Position numbers and translations under genes: made by a program. Under the pieces are notes generated by a model. The model did no database searches, was not told where the DNA came from, and saw only the letters and a list, made by a program, of their open reading frames with translations. From Bacteroidales bacterium UBA3743 (GTDB taxonomy: Bacteria; Bacteroidota; Bacteroidia; Bacteroidales; Paludibacteraceae): a stretch of 64,000 bases of DNA. This document shows positions 9,564 through 18,055 of the stretch, in pieces. The DNA lies in NCBI GenBank assembly GCA_002371265.1, contig DFGT01000010.1, positions 1-64,000 of the forward strand. The letters are read 5' to 3'. Every line of letters begins with the position of its first letter. Position 1 is the stretch's first letter.

Positions 9564-11831
9564 TTATTTTACATATTTTATTGACTTTCCATTTGCAGAG
9601 ACGAGAATGTAAACACCCGATTCCGCAAATTTTGCATCAAATTCAGTTTTACTACTGATAGTGACATTTCCTAGCGACTTGCCGTTAGCATCACAAACTG
9701 TATACTCACCAGAAGGGAACGCAGCGACAACATCATCTATTTTAGTAGGATCAGTACTCTTGACTTTTATCCAATCCACGTTAACCCAAGACGATTCGAT
9801 TGAAAGAAGCATCTCATGTTTGCCAGCCGACAACTTGACAACCTTATCAGAAACCAACTCTTTATATGTTGTCCAAGCTCCAGTGTCTTCTGTATCAAAC
9901 ACGACCTTTGAAGACTCATCACCGTCAAACATAATCGAGAACGACGACTCGCCACCTTCATCCGAAACATTTGCCGACAATGTATATTCACCATCTTTCT
10001 CAACTTCAACAGTATACTTCAGCCACTCACCTGCCTCACAATAACCGACAGCATAACCTCCGTCGCACACATACACGTCGACATTAGAATCTGATCTGTA
10101 AGTAGCGTCTCCATTATTCTCTTCCTTCGCGTCATAGAACGAAATGCCAGAAGCTCCTTCATTGAAATTCTCAGCCTCGACGATTCCTGGAATCTTGGCT
10201 GCCACACCTCCATAAGGACGTGCCCTCTTCACAACCTCGATTGTGATAGGAGCCGACTCCCCAGACTCTCCATTCTCATCATAAGCCACAGCATTGATAG
10301 TGTGCTTTCCTAAAGATGCGTCTGCTCCGTAATAGAAGGCGAAAGGAGCCACCCACTTATCTTTCACTTGCTCCGAACCTTCGAAATACTTGATATTCTT
10401 GATTTCAGACTCACTCTTGTATGTTGGAGTGATCAACACACTGTCGCCCTCCTCAATGACAAGTGTTTCAGCCGCGATATCCAAACTGATCTTGCCACTG
10501 CCCTCGCCTACGTATGTAACACAACTTTTTGCAGGAAGAGTTACAGAGAATGAAGAACTCTTATTTATCGCATCAAGCTGCTTCATATTTCTTGTCTGGT
10601 CTGTAATCCATACATTCCACTGCTTAACCTTTGTGCCAGGGACAGAAATGTTTATTGTCTTAGCCTCTGTGCTCATATTGACTGCGACAATCACAACGTC
10701 ATCTCCATTCTTATATGCGGATGTGTACACATTATAAGTTGGGTTGACGGTGCAGTCGACGCGATAATATCCAGGACGAATGAATCTTGCAAACTGACCG
10801 AATAGCCATCCACGTTTTGTGATCTGACCATCTTTGGAATTCTCGTTGTTAGAATCACCGTTGTTGATCAAAGAATAGTTTCTCTTTAGATACCACCACA
10901 CATACGCACTCATATTAGAAAGAGCCATACCACGATGGATTGAATAAGCCACCTCCAAAGCCTCAGGCCATACATTGGCACGACAAGGAGAACCATTAGT
11001 TGCATTTGAAGACGTGTAGTATTCCGTCATCCACAACTCTTTATTAGGATCCGCAGCAATCTTCTGGTCGCCAAGAGAGTATTTGAAGAAATTATCACCT
11101 GTAGAGGCACCACTTGCATAGAAATGTGTACCCAAGATGTCGATATTCTTAAGAGCATTTGCGTCATTCAACACTTTATCATACAATCCTTTGCTATATG
11201 CAAAACTCTCTGCTGTGATAACCTTAGTGCCATTCACACGAAGTTTACCAGCATAATTTTTTGTGTACTCATACACTTGATCGGTGCTCCACCATGTCCA
11301 ATCATGGCCATAATCTGGCTCATTGGCAAAACTCATGGCGTAAAGGCTTACACCATTGTTATACATATAATTGTTGAACTTGATCAGATGGTCTGTGTAT
11401 TTTGAGAAAGCTGATGTGTTGATCTGCTTCTCGTTGGCACGATACTGACAAGAGTTGTTGTTACAAAAAGCTGTTGTCTTCGTACACATATCTGAAGTAG
11501 GAGTATTCCAAGGAGTGGCAAAAATTTTCACGCCCATCTTTTGAACCTTCTTACACGTAGAAAGTTCTCTACTCCAATTATTCTCACTTTCAGCCACCCA
11601 GATACGCATCACAGAAAGTCCAAGCTTACCGTCACCGACACCAAATAGTTTGTCTATATCATTGTCAGTTAGATCATAGCCTGTCCAACAAGGATGGTTG
11701 ATACCTCCAAATCCGGCAATCTTTTGTTTTACACTGGAAAGATTGACAGTACAATCTTGAGCGACAACTGAAGATGCCCCCATCAACGCCAAAGAAGCGA
11801 TAGTTAATTTGTAAAGTAAACGGTTTTTCAT
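9564..11831 (-). CDS. Secreted GH30 xylanase with Ig-like and CBM6 modules
   Basis: A 755-residue GH30 enzyme, most like the glucuronoxylanase subfamily. The start is the ATG at 11831, because a -7 box at 11859-11852 would put the transcript start downstream of the in-frame ATG at 11879. Residues 1-24 are a signal peptide. The (beta/alpha)8 domain carries acid/base Glu171 in MSFANEPDYG and nucleophile Glu270 in ELWMTEYYTSS. A beta-side domain follows (VVIVAVNMSTEAK). Then come an Ig-like module (about 455-545), a CBM6 (about 550-690; IPGIVEAENF, AGEWLKYTVEV) and a short C-terminal tail ending SIKYVK, which resembles an abbreviated T9SS sorting domain. It leads the operon with the CE1-GH43 gene. 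Confidence 0.88.
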   Translation of the reverse strand: MKNRLLYKLTIASLALMGASSVVAQDCTVNLSSVKQKIAGFGGINHPCWTGYDLTDNDIDKLFGVGDGKLGLSVMRIWVAESENNWSRELSTCKKVQKMGVKIFATPWNTPTSDMCTKTTAFCNNNSCQYRANEKQINTSAFSKYTDHLIKFNNYMYNNGVSLYAMSFANEPDYGHDWTWWSTDQVYEYTKNYAGKLRVNGTKVITAESFAYSKGLYDKVLNDANALKNIDILGTHFYASGASTGDNFFKYSLGDQKIAADPNKELWMTEYYTSSNATNGSPCRANVWPEALEVAYSIHRGMALSNMSAYVWWYLKRNYSLINNGDSNNENSKDGQITKRGWLFGQFARFIRPGYYRVDCTVNPTYNVYTSAYKNGDDVVIVAVNMSTEAKTINISVPGTKVKQWNVWITDQTRNMKQLDAINKSSSFSVTLPAKSCVTYVGEGSGKISLDIAAETLVIEEGDSVLITPTYKSESEIKNIKYFEGSEQVKDKWVAPFAFYYGADASLGKHTINAVAYDENGESGESAPITIEVVKRARPYGGVAAKIPGIVEAENFNEGASGISFYDAKEENNGDATYRSDSNVDVYVCDGGYAVGYCEAGEWLKYTVEVEKDGEYTLSANVSDEGGESSFSIMFDGDESSKVVFDTEDTGAWTTYKELVSDKVVKLSAGKHEMLLSIESSWVNVDWIKVKSTDPTKIDDVVAAFPSGEYTVCDANGKSLGNVTISSKTEFDAKFAESGVYILVSANGKSIKYVK

Positions 11832-11851
11832 GGTAACTCTTTTTGTTTGTT

Positions 11852-11859
11852 CAAATATA
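11852..11859 (-). promoter_or_regulatory. -7 box (TATATTTG) for the GH30 operon
   Basis: It matches TAnnTTTG on the minus strand, 20 nt upstream of the chosen ATG. No clear -33 is seen. The rest of the 430-nt gap to 12261 is AT-rich and shows nothing else I can name, apart from the acyltransferase box. Confidence 0.55.
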
Positions 11860-12236
11860 TAAGTTTCTGATTTAGCCACTTAACACTTGACTGCAAACTG
11901 AGAATTTCGACAAATCAATTTCCGTTTGCAATCGTAGCAAATATATAATAAGTGTACTTGGATTAAATTAACAAAAATAAAAAAATCTTCTCATTTGCAT
12001 ATTTTGTGACAAATCACCACCATATATGTTACAAATAAAATACCCGATGAAATGGAGGTTTTCTAAAATTCTGTCCTTATAATAAAAACTATACACTATT
12101 AACTTTCTATAAAATAGTCTGATTAGAAGATTTAGATTACGAGAATTTCATTCTATAATATCCTAAGTGATTGTCATCGACACCTATCAAATTGAGTATT
12201 TTTGAAATATCAAAGCAAAAAAATCAAATTATTTTT

Positions 12237-12244
12237 TAGTTTTG
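12237..12244 (+). promoter_or_regulatory. -7 box (TAGTTTTG) for the acyltransferase
   Basis: It matches TAnnTTTG and lies 17 nt before the ATG. No -33 TTTG is present at standard spacing. Confidence 0.5.
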
Positions 12245-12261
12245 TATGAAAATAACATATC

Positions 12262-13431
12262 ATGCTGACTACATCATCACAAGACAATTCAAAACTACAG
12301 TCTCTTACGATTGATTTATTAAGAGTTCTTCTGATATTTATGGTTGTATACAATCATATGAGTCCAAAGACAACCAACCTTATCGACGCCAAATACGACT
12401 TATTGTCAGGACTTGGCATATATAATGTAGTCAAAATCCTTTTTTCACACATCATCCCCAGCATAGCTGTACCGACATTCTTTTTTATATCAGGATTCTT
12501 GTTTTTCTTCAACTTTCAAGAATGGTCGTGGAATGGATACAAAAAGAAGATTGGAAGCAGAATAAAGACGCTGCTCATCCCATACATTCTTTGGAATCTA
12601 ATACCATTCCTACTGATTGTTGGGAAAAGTCTTATATGTGACATTAGCAATGGCAATCCGACAACAGAGACATTAGCCTTTTTCTCAAATAATATATGGC
12701 GAATATTCTATGTATTCCACGAGTGGGAAGGTTCCTACACCGACTGGTTAGGAAACCAGCTGAGTTCGTCAGCACCATTAAATGTTCCGCTATGGTTTAT
12801 ACGCGACTTGTTTGTCATTTCTTTGTTAACCCCAATCATATATATAGCAATCAGACGATTGAAAATATGGCTGATTCCTATTCTCTTTTTAGCATACATA
12901 TCCAAAATATGGACCCAAATTCCAGGTCTGGATATAGAATCTGTTTTCTTCTTTACTGTTGGATCCTTTTTTGCCTTAAACAAATTAAATATCGTAGATT
13001 TTGCCAACAAATATAAATATTTTATATTGCCAATCAGCGCCATCCTTTTAGTGGCATGCACAATATATGATGGCAACAAGACAGAAATAGGATACAACAT
13101 CATTCCATTCTACGTATGCACAAGTATCTTGTCTGCGTTCTATTTGACGTCATCTGCAATCTCTAGATATAATATTGAGCCAAACAAATTGATAGTTTCA
13201 GCATGTTTTTTCATCTATGCAGTTCATGTGATGCCACTCCCATACATAGAATGTCTCTTAACATTTGTCAAAAAGACAATACATGAAATTATCCCGGGAA
13301 AATCATTAGCAGAAAACTACTTCTGCTATTTCGCCACACCGATTATAACTGCTGCAATTTCTATAGCCATCTTTGCTGTTTTGAGAAAGATTTCTCCAAA
13401 GGCGACAAAATTCATCTGCGGCAACAGATGA
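12262..13431 (+). CDS. Acyltransferase family 3 membrane protein
   Basis: Integral membrane protein of 389 residues with about ten hydrophobic helices. It opens with the family hallmark IDLLRVLLIFMVVYNHM, the Arg and His of the acyltransferase-3/OatA-like fold. It continues with VPTFFFISGFLFFF, RIKTLLIPYILWN and PLWFIRDLFVISLLTPIIY. These enzymes O-acetylate or otherwise acylate cell-surface polysaccharides or lipids using a cytosolic acyl donor. There is no SGNH domain at the C-terminus, so it is the membrane-only form. The acceptor is unknown. Its stop directly abuts the stop of the convergent dehydrogenase gene, with no terminator between them. Confidence 0.85.
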   Translation: MLTTSSQDNSKLQSLTIDLLRVLLIFMVVYNHMSPKTTNLIDAKYDLLSGLGIYNVVKILFSHIIPSIAVPTFFFISGFLFFFNFQEWSWNGYKKKIGSRIKTLLIPYILWNLIPFLLIVGKSLICDISNGNPTTETLAFFSNNIWRIFYVFHEWEGSYTDWLGNQLSSSAPLNVPLWFIRDLFVISLLTPIIYIAIRRLKIWLIPILFLAYISKIWTQIPGLDIESVFFFTVGSFFALNKLNIVDFANKYKYFILPISAILLVACTIYDGNKTEIGYNIIPFYVCTSILSAFYLTSSAISRYNIEPNKLIVSACFFIYAVHVMPLPYIECLLTFVKKTIHEIIPGKSLAENYFCYFATPIITAAISIAIFAVLRKISPKATKFICGNR

Positions 13432-14388
13432 TTACACCACTCTGCTTAGAGGGCTCTCTCCGTCGAAGAACAATGTGATGTTTTTCACAGCGTATTTTCC
13501 CATTGCAATTCGTGCCTCCACCGTCGCTGTGCCTATATGAGGCACTAAAATCACGTTATCTCTGCCCAACAATCCATTATTGATTTCCGGCTCTTTTTCA
13601 AAGACATCCAGACCAGCACCTCCAATATGTCCACACTCAAGAGCCACCACCAATGCTGATTCGTCAATCACCGGTCCACGTGCTGTATTTACGAGGAAAA
13701 CTCCTTTTTTCATCTTCGACAAAGCCTCAGCGTCTATCAAATGATACGTTGATTCATTCAATGGAGTATGCAATGAAATATAATCAGACTGCGACAGAAT
13801 AGAATCCAAAGAGACGTATTCAGCCGAATATTTCCTTTCTATATCTTCAGGCAAACGATGTCTGTTATAATAAATGATTTTCATGCCCGACACTGCCGCA
13901 CGTTTTGCAACCGACTGTCCGATACGTCCCATCCCGACAATTCCAAGGGTTTTATTGTAGAGGCCAGTGCCAAGATTCTCCATCACTCCCCAGCGAATTG
14001 AATCTTTGGTGTGCAGCTTACGGTTACATTCGGCAATTCTGCGAGATAGTGTCGACATAAGAGCAAACGCCAATTCTGCTGTCGGCTCAACCACTGGATC
14101 TGGAGTGTTAGTCACAACAATTCCCTTTGATTTAGCATAATCTATGTCGACGTTGTTGAAGCCAACACCAAAATTAGATATGATCTTGAGGCGAGCCCCA
14201 ACGTCGATAATATCCTTATCTATCGGGAAATTGAACATAGAGAGCAAACCGTCACATTCCGGCAAACGCTCAATTATCTCCTCTTTTGTGAAAGACGGTG
14301 CTGATGGCAAAATGAATTCATAATTATCCGGAGCGTCTGCAAAGCTCTCTTTAAGAATGTTGTATGTGACTAAAATGCGAATTTTCAT
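13432..14388 (-). CDS. D-2-hydroxyacid dehydrogenase (glyoxylate/hydroxypyruvate reductase-like)
   Basis: Cytosolic NAD(P)H oxidoreductase of 318 residues, starting at the ATG of MKIRILVTYN. It has a split catalytic domain around a Rossmann fold with LGIVGMGRIGQSVAKR. The second strand ends in YYNRHR instead of an acidic residue, which suggests NADPH preference. The catalytic triad is visible: Arg in NTARGPVIDE, Glu in FEKEPEIN and His in LVPHIGTAT. The substrate is likely glyoxylate, hydroxypyruvate or a related 2-keto acid, but it cannot be fixed from sequence. Confidence 0.88.
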   Translation of the reverse strand: MKIRILVTYNILKESFADAPDNYEFILPSAPSFTKEEIIERLPECDGLLSMFNFPIDKDIIDVGARLKIISNFGVGFNNVDIDYAKSKGIVVTNTPDPVVEPTAELAFALMSTLSRRIAECNRKLHTKDSIRWGVMENLGTGLYNKTLGIVGMGRIGQSVAKRAAVSGMKIIYYNRHRLPEDIERKYSAEYVSLDSILSQSDYISLHTPLNESTYHLIDAEALSKMKKGVFLVNTARGPVIDESALVVALECGHIGGAGLDVFEKEPEINNGLLGRDNVILVPHIGTATVEARIAMGKYAVKNITLFFDGESPLSRVV

Positions 14389-14481
14389 GATCAATAGTAT
14401 ATAAAACACACCACAAATATAACAAAATAACTTATTTTTGTGTTCAAATCAAAATACAACACTACCTAACTCAAAACATGA

Positions 14482-15027
14482 ATGACTATGATCGACCAAA
14501 TGCTCGAATATAACAAGCAATTCGTGGAATCGAAAGCTTACGAACAATTCAAGACAAGCAAATATCCCGACAAAAAGATTGCCATCGTCACTTGTATGGA
14601 CACTCGTCTGGTGGAACTTCTTCCAGCCGCATTAGGCATTAAGAATGGCGACGTGAAGATTATTAAGAACGCTGGCGGCACCATCACCAACCCTTTCGAC
14701 TCCACTGTCCGCTCTCTGCTTGTAGCGATCTACGAACTAGGAGTGAATGAAATCATGATCATCGGGCATACCGGTTGCGGAGTACAGGGGATGGACAGCA
14801 AAGAGATGCAGCATCTGATGCGTGAGCGTGGCATCGACGACGAGCATATCAACCTGATGAAACATTGCGGAATCGACCTTGATTCTTGGCTCCACGGTTT
14901 TGACGACACTGAAGCCGCAGTGCTGGAAACCGTCGACCTTGTGAAAAATCATCCGCTTGTCCCCAAAGACATTATTGTACGCGGATATATAATGGACAGC
15001 GAGACAGGTGAATTGAAACCGATTTGA
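14482..15027 (+). CDS. Beta-class carbonic anhydrase
   Basis: Zinc enzyme interconverting CO2 and bicarbonate; 181 residues, cytosolic. Zinc ligands Cys38 (TCMDTRL), His96 and Cys99 (IIGHTGCG) are present, as is the Asp40/Arg42 dyad. The short length and GDVKIIKNAGGTIT fit the small-clade beta enzymes. An ATG four bases upstream is out of frame. The next gene follows after 27 nt in the same direction. Confidence 0.93.
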   Translation: MTMIDQMLEYNKQFVESKAYEQFKTSKYPDKKIAIVTCMDTRLVELLPAALGIKNGDVKIIKNAGGTITNPFDSTVRSLLVAIYELGVNEIMIIGHTGCGVQGMDSKEMQHLMRERGIDDEHINLMKHCGIDLDSWLHGFDDTEAAVLETVDLVKNHPLVPKDIIVRGYIMDSETGELKPI

Positions 15028-15054
15028 AACGACAATTCCGTCAACAATATAAAA

Positions 15055-15780
15055 ATGGACAGATTCAGCATTATAATAGAGAAACAATCCCAACTTGAAT
15101 CGATAATAAAACAGTTGGGATTCATGCCTTTTTTCAAAAATACTATCGAAGGTTTTTCCATTGAAGAGATGACCCCGCCAGAACTTCTGTTTGGAGACGA
15201 CATGGAAAATGGTCCATGGCAATGGAAAGGTCCTATCATCAGCAACTGGCAATCGGCTTACGGAAAATTCTTCCGTGGCAAAGCCGGATACGTCAGTTTG
15301 GAATGGCTTCCCGATTTTATGAATTGGCGACGTACGGTCTACCCTATCGACAAAGAGAGCGAAGACTCACGCAGAATCCTCGACGTGCTGGTGGAGAATG
15401 AATCCATGCTTTCCAAACAATTGAAAATTGCGAGCGGATTTTCTCTGAGCAGGAAAAAGACAAAATTCAACCCTGAAGACCCGACCGAACCAATCGTCAA
15501 CAAAAACAATGGAATGGCATTCGACAGTTTGATCGGACAACTGCAGATGGGAACTCACGTATGCATCGCTGATTTTGAATACCTCATCTCCAAAAAGGGA
15601 GAGCCATATGGATGGGGAGTGGCGAGATACTGCACACCAGAAGCAATGTATCCTGAATTGTTTCCTATAAAGGATCAAGTAGACGGAAGGACTCCAGAAG
15701 AGTCAAGAATCCGCATCATTGAACATCTGTGCGAATTATTTCCAGATGTCGAAAAGAAAAAGATTGAGAAACTGATTTAA
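15055..15780 (+). CDS. Conserved hypothetical protein, possibly AlkZ-related
   Basis: A 241-residue soluble protein with no signal peptide. It shows EEMTPPELLFGDD, GPWQWKGPII, YGKFFRGKAGYVSLEWLPDFMNWRR and LSRKKTKF, which I recall from Bacteroidota proteins annotated as AlkZ-related. AlkZ proteins are DNA glycosylases for alkylated or crosslinked bases. No catalytic residue can be assigned here, so a DNA repair role is only a guess. It lies 27 nt after the carbonic anhydrase gene and may share its transcript. Confidence 0.6.
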   Translation: MDRFSIIIEKQSQLESIIKQLGFMPFFKNTIEGFSIEEMTPPELLFGDDMENGPWQWKGPIISNWQSAYGKFFRGKAGYVSLEWLPDFMNWRRTVYPIDKESEDSRRILDVLVENESMLSKQLKIASGFSLSRKKTKFNPEDPTEPIVNKNNGMAFDSLIGQLQMGTHVCIADFEYLISKKGEPYGWGVARYCTPEAMYPELFPIKDQVDGRTPEESRIRIIEHLCELFPDVEKKKIEKLI

Positions 15781-15831
15781 ACATCACACATATATAATAT
15801 GTGTAGACACTACCAAACAACTCGAAAAAAA

Positions 15832-16335
15832 TCACAAATCTCCAAACTTTTTCATCAGCCAATACATCAATGCCAAATTAAGAACAATAACACCTAAACC
15901 ACAGATTGCCATCACTATGTTTTCCACAATACTGTACATATTCAGTAAACTGTAGATACCGTAGGCGAAATATGGCAAAAGCAAAACAGAGCTGATTAGT
16001 CCAGGATAATAAGAACGAAATAAGACACTCAAAAAGAAATGCTGCAACACGGTGTGTATGGCGAATCCCCAAAACAAAGCACACATTGGCATAGGATCAC
16101 TATAAACTGCCATAATAACGACAATCACCAAAAACAACAATTGTTCCAAAATCACAATCGTATATTTCACTTGGTTGAGATCTTTTATTGCAGAAAAGAG
16201 AGAGATGAAATTAGGACATTTTTCGACTAAATCATTGTAATGTCTTTTTTCCCATCTTCTTCGCGTCAACAATTCTTCAACATCATGAAGTATATAAGCG
16301 ATAGGCAGAGATATATAAAACAATAAATCAAACAT
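15832..16335 (-). CDS. HXXEE-domain membrane protein
   Basis: A 167-residue membrane protein with about five hydrophobic helices. The signature HDVEE is in the first helix (IAYILHDVEELLTRRRW), and a paired histidine motif HTVLQHFFLS follows later. Both are typical of the HXXEE family. The conserved His and Glu suggest metal binding or catalysis in the membrane, but no function is established. It is transcribed alone toward the preceding gene. Confidence 0.75.
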   Translation of the reverse strand: MFDLLFYISLPIAYILHDVEELLTRRRWEKRHYNDLVEKCPNFISLFSAIKDLNQVKYTIVILEQLLFLVIVVIMAVYSDPMPMCALFWGFAIHTVLQHFFLSVLFRSYYPGLISSVLLLPYFAYGIYSLLNMYSIVENIVMAICGLGVIVLNLALMYWLMKKFGDL

Positions 16336-16770
16336 AAATCATTTGTAAGTTGTAAATCCATAGCAAAAGTAAAGAAAATTTATTTTTTCAAGTATAAAGT
16401 CGGCAAATAATAATCATAAACCGGCAACAAAAAAACATATAAAATGTATAGTTTTTACATATATACGCACCAAATGTATATTTTTGAGCCAAAACCGAGA
16501 TACAAACATAGCAAAATGTCAGTTATAAATATAAATCAATAGAAATATGTCAGTTTTTCAAATACGTAAATTTATACGATACTAACATTATTATAAATCA
16601 AAGACTTAACTAAAACAAACGAAATTATATGCAATTAATATACACTTTTACAAAACTTAATAACAATTAATAATCAATAAGTTATATAACAATAAAGAAT
16701 ATTATACAAAATAACACTAACGCAAATTCAAAAAAAATTCAGCATTTTGTCAAAAAAAATCGCATTTTCT
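16336..16770. other. AT-rich intergenic stretch, no gene seen
   Basis: About 430 nt of very AT-rich DNA with no credible ORF, RNA gene or strong hairpin. It separates the HXXEE gene from the tiny-peptide unit. Short imperfect echoes of an AAAATGTATA-type string occur near 16440-16480. Confidence 0.5.
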
Positions 16771-16800
16771 TTTGCAGAATGAAATTTTGTTGTAATTTTG
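16771..16800 (+). promoter_or_regulatory. Consensus Bacteroidota promoter for the tiny-peptide unit
   Basis: TTTG at 16771-16774, an 18-nt spacer and TAATTTTG at 16793-16800 give both -33 and -7 elements. The predicted transcript starts near 16806, leaving a leader of about 40 nt before the first tiny ORF. Confidence 0.75.
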
Positions 16801-16847
16801 CAAGTGTAAAGAAAGAAACAAAGTAAAAACAATTAAAAATTTAGACT

Positions 16848-16919
16848 ATGGTACTTTCAGTTTTGGCAATCGCAGTAGTAGCAAAGATCTGGGTCGTTAA
16901 AGATTCACTTCACGCTTAA
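16848..16919 (+). CDS. Tiny hydrophobic peptide 1 (23 aa)
   Basis: The peptide reads MVLSVLAIAVVAKIWVVKD, then SLHA and stop. It has a single hydrophobic stretch with a Lys-Ile-Trp and a charged C-terminal end. It is not recognised as a known family. Support for it being real is the in-frame similarity to peptide 2 (LAIA..AK(I/V)W(I/V)V(K/E).SLH(A/S)), the shared GACTATGG context at each start, and the dedicated promoter and terminator. Possible roles are a membrane-modulating small protein, a type I toxin-like peptide, or a secreted signal; none is shown by sequence. Confidence 0.65.
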   Translation: MVLSVLAIAVVAKIWVVKDSLHA

Positions 16920-16971
16920 AAACAGTTTTAAGAAGACTAAACGAAGTTTAACAATTTTAATACTTACGACT

Positions 16972-17052
16972 ATGGTTACATTAATGATCGCATGTTTGGC
17001 AATTGCATTTGCAGCAAAAGTTTGGATTGTAGAGAAATCTCTTCACTCTTAA
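16972..17052 (+). CDS. Tiny hydrophobic peptide 2 (26 aa)
   Basis: A paralogue of peptide 1 beginning MVTLMIACLAIAFAAKVW and ending EKSLHS. It starts in the same ACGACTATGG context, 52 nt after the stop of peptide 1. One membrane-length segment (about 19 residues) is interrupted by a lysine before Trp, as in peptide 1. The codons differ from peptide 1 while the residues are kept (for example AAGATCTGG against AAAGTTTGG), which argues for selection on protein. Function unknown. Confidence 0.65.
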   Translation: MVTLMIACLAIAFAAKVWIVEKSLHS

Positions 17053-17100
17053 ACAAAACAAAAGGAACAAACGTTTACTAACATTTAATTCATTACGACT

Positions 17101-17217
17101 ATGGGAATAACATTAGCGCTACTTTGTGTGGCATCAGCAGTAAAAATAGCTTACTCAGTGAACGATTGTAAAAAACTAAACAATAATAATAATCAAAATC
17201 AGCACAACCGCATCTAA
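17101..17217 (+). CDS. Tiny hydrophobic peptide 3 (38 aa)
   Basis: A diverged third member. MGITLALLCVASAVKIAYSV is followed by a polar Asn/Gln-rich tail (LNNNNNQNQHNRI). It keeps the hydrophobic N-terminus, the A-x-K-I step and the ACGACTATGG start context, but it lacks the Trp and the SLH ending. It is the last ORF before the terminator at 17251. Function unknown. Confidence 0.6.
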   Translation: MGITLALLCVASAVKIAYSVNDCKKLNNNNNQNQHNRI

Positions 17218-17250
17218 TCATGAGACCGCAAGATAATTCAGACAGAATTC

Positions 17251-17294
17251 AATCCTGATTCAAACGAGACATCGAACGAATCAGGATTTTTTAT
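17251..17294 (+). terminator. Strong terminator of the tiny-peptide unit
   Basis: Perfect 11-bp stem AATCCTGATTC/GAATCAGGATT with a 16-nt loop, followed by TTTTATTT. The remaining gap to 17495 shows nothing else I can support. Confidence 0.85.
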
Positions 17295-17495
17295 TTATAC
17301 ACAAATTCAGCAAAAATGAGACATAATATAATCAAACCGTCAACATGACAAAAACACACAAAAACGAAATATTTAATGGCCATCCATCCTTAATAACTCA
17401 CTAAAATACAACAAAATCCACAAACCATGTTATACAACAACAATTTACAAACTCAAATTTTCAAGTTAATGAATACGTAATTAACCACTTAATAT

Positions 17496-17503
17496 TATAT
17501 TTG
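17496..17503 (+). promoter_or_regulatory. -7 box (TATATTTG) for the DksA-like gene
   Basis: It matches TAnnTTTG and lies 27 nt upstream of the ATG at 17531. It excludes the longer in-frame start at 17501, which overlaps the box. Confidence 0.6.
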
Positions 17504-17530
17504 CGAAACCATTTGAAAAACACAAGAATT

Positions 17531-17911
17531 ATGACAGAGAAAGTTAGATACTCCGACGAAGAATTGGAGGAATTCAAGCAGATAATCCTTGAACGACTAG
17601 AAAAGTCGAGAAAGATATACGAGGAATTGAAAGCGAGTGTGACAAATGCTGACGGCAACGATTTGAGCAACACTGCACCCACATTCAAAGTGCTTGAGGA
17701 AGGAGCTACAACATTGAGCAAAGAGCTCAACGGTTTGCTCGCACAAAAAGAAATGGTCTACATCAAATGTCTTGAGGCCGCATTGGTAAGAATCGAAAAC
17801 AAGACCTACGGCATCTGCAGAAAGACCGGCAAACTGATACCTAAAGAACGTTTACGCATTGTTCCTCACGCAACTCTTACAGTGGAGGCTAAAATGGAAG
17901 AAAACAAATAA
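17531..17911 (+). CDS. DksA/TraR family protein lacking the Cys4 zinc finger
   Basis: A 126-residue protein. A coiled coil (EELEEFKQIILERLEKSRKIYEEL) leads to a tip, then KTYGICRKTGKLIPKERLRIVPHATLTVEAK. Family members bind the RNA polymerase secondary channel and tune transcription with ppGpp. Only one of the four zinc-finger cysteines is present, as is usual for the Bacteroidota subgroup. The coiled-coil tip reads NADGNDLSNTAP and is not a clean DxxDxA motif. It has its own promoter and terminator. Confidence 0.85.
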   Translation: MTEKVRYSDEELEEFKQIILERLEKSRKIYEELKASVTNADGNDLSNTAPTFKVLEEGATTLSKELNGLLAQKEMVYIKCLEAALVRIENKTYGICRKTGKLIPKERLRIVPHATLTVEAKMEENK

Positions 17912-17931
17912 ATCAACTAATACAAAACACC

Positions 17932-17966
17932 AAAAGCGGAGTAAACTCTCCGCTTTTTTTATTTTT
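17932..17966 (+). terminator. Terminator after the DksA-like gene
   Basis: AGCGGAG/CTCCGCT stem with a 6-nt loop, followed by seven T residues. Confidence 0.85.
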
Positions 17967-17996
17967 TCACAATTCGCCAAATTTTTAAAGCTATCG

Positions 17997-18030
17997 TTTG
18001 ATGTGTTCAACTAAAAATTGATTAAATTAG
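17997..18030 (+). promoter_or_regulatory. Possible promoter of the N-degron operon
   Basis: TTTG at 17997-18000 and TAAATTAG at 18023-18030 (one mismatch to TAnnTTTG) with a 22-nt spacer, slightly long. It is the best candidate upstream of the first gene at 18056. Confidence 0.35.
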
Positions 18031-18055
18031 CATCATAATCAAAATATAGCTTAAA

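Noticed and set aside
11832..11879. Longer start for the GH30 gene
   Set aside because: The upstream in-frame ATG at 11879 lies before the -7 box at 11859-11852 and would place charged residues before the signal peptide.
17342..17404. A 19-codon ORF after the tiny-peptide terminator
   Set aside because: It has no similarity to the three peptides and no promoter, and lies after a strong terminator.
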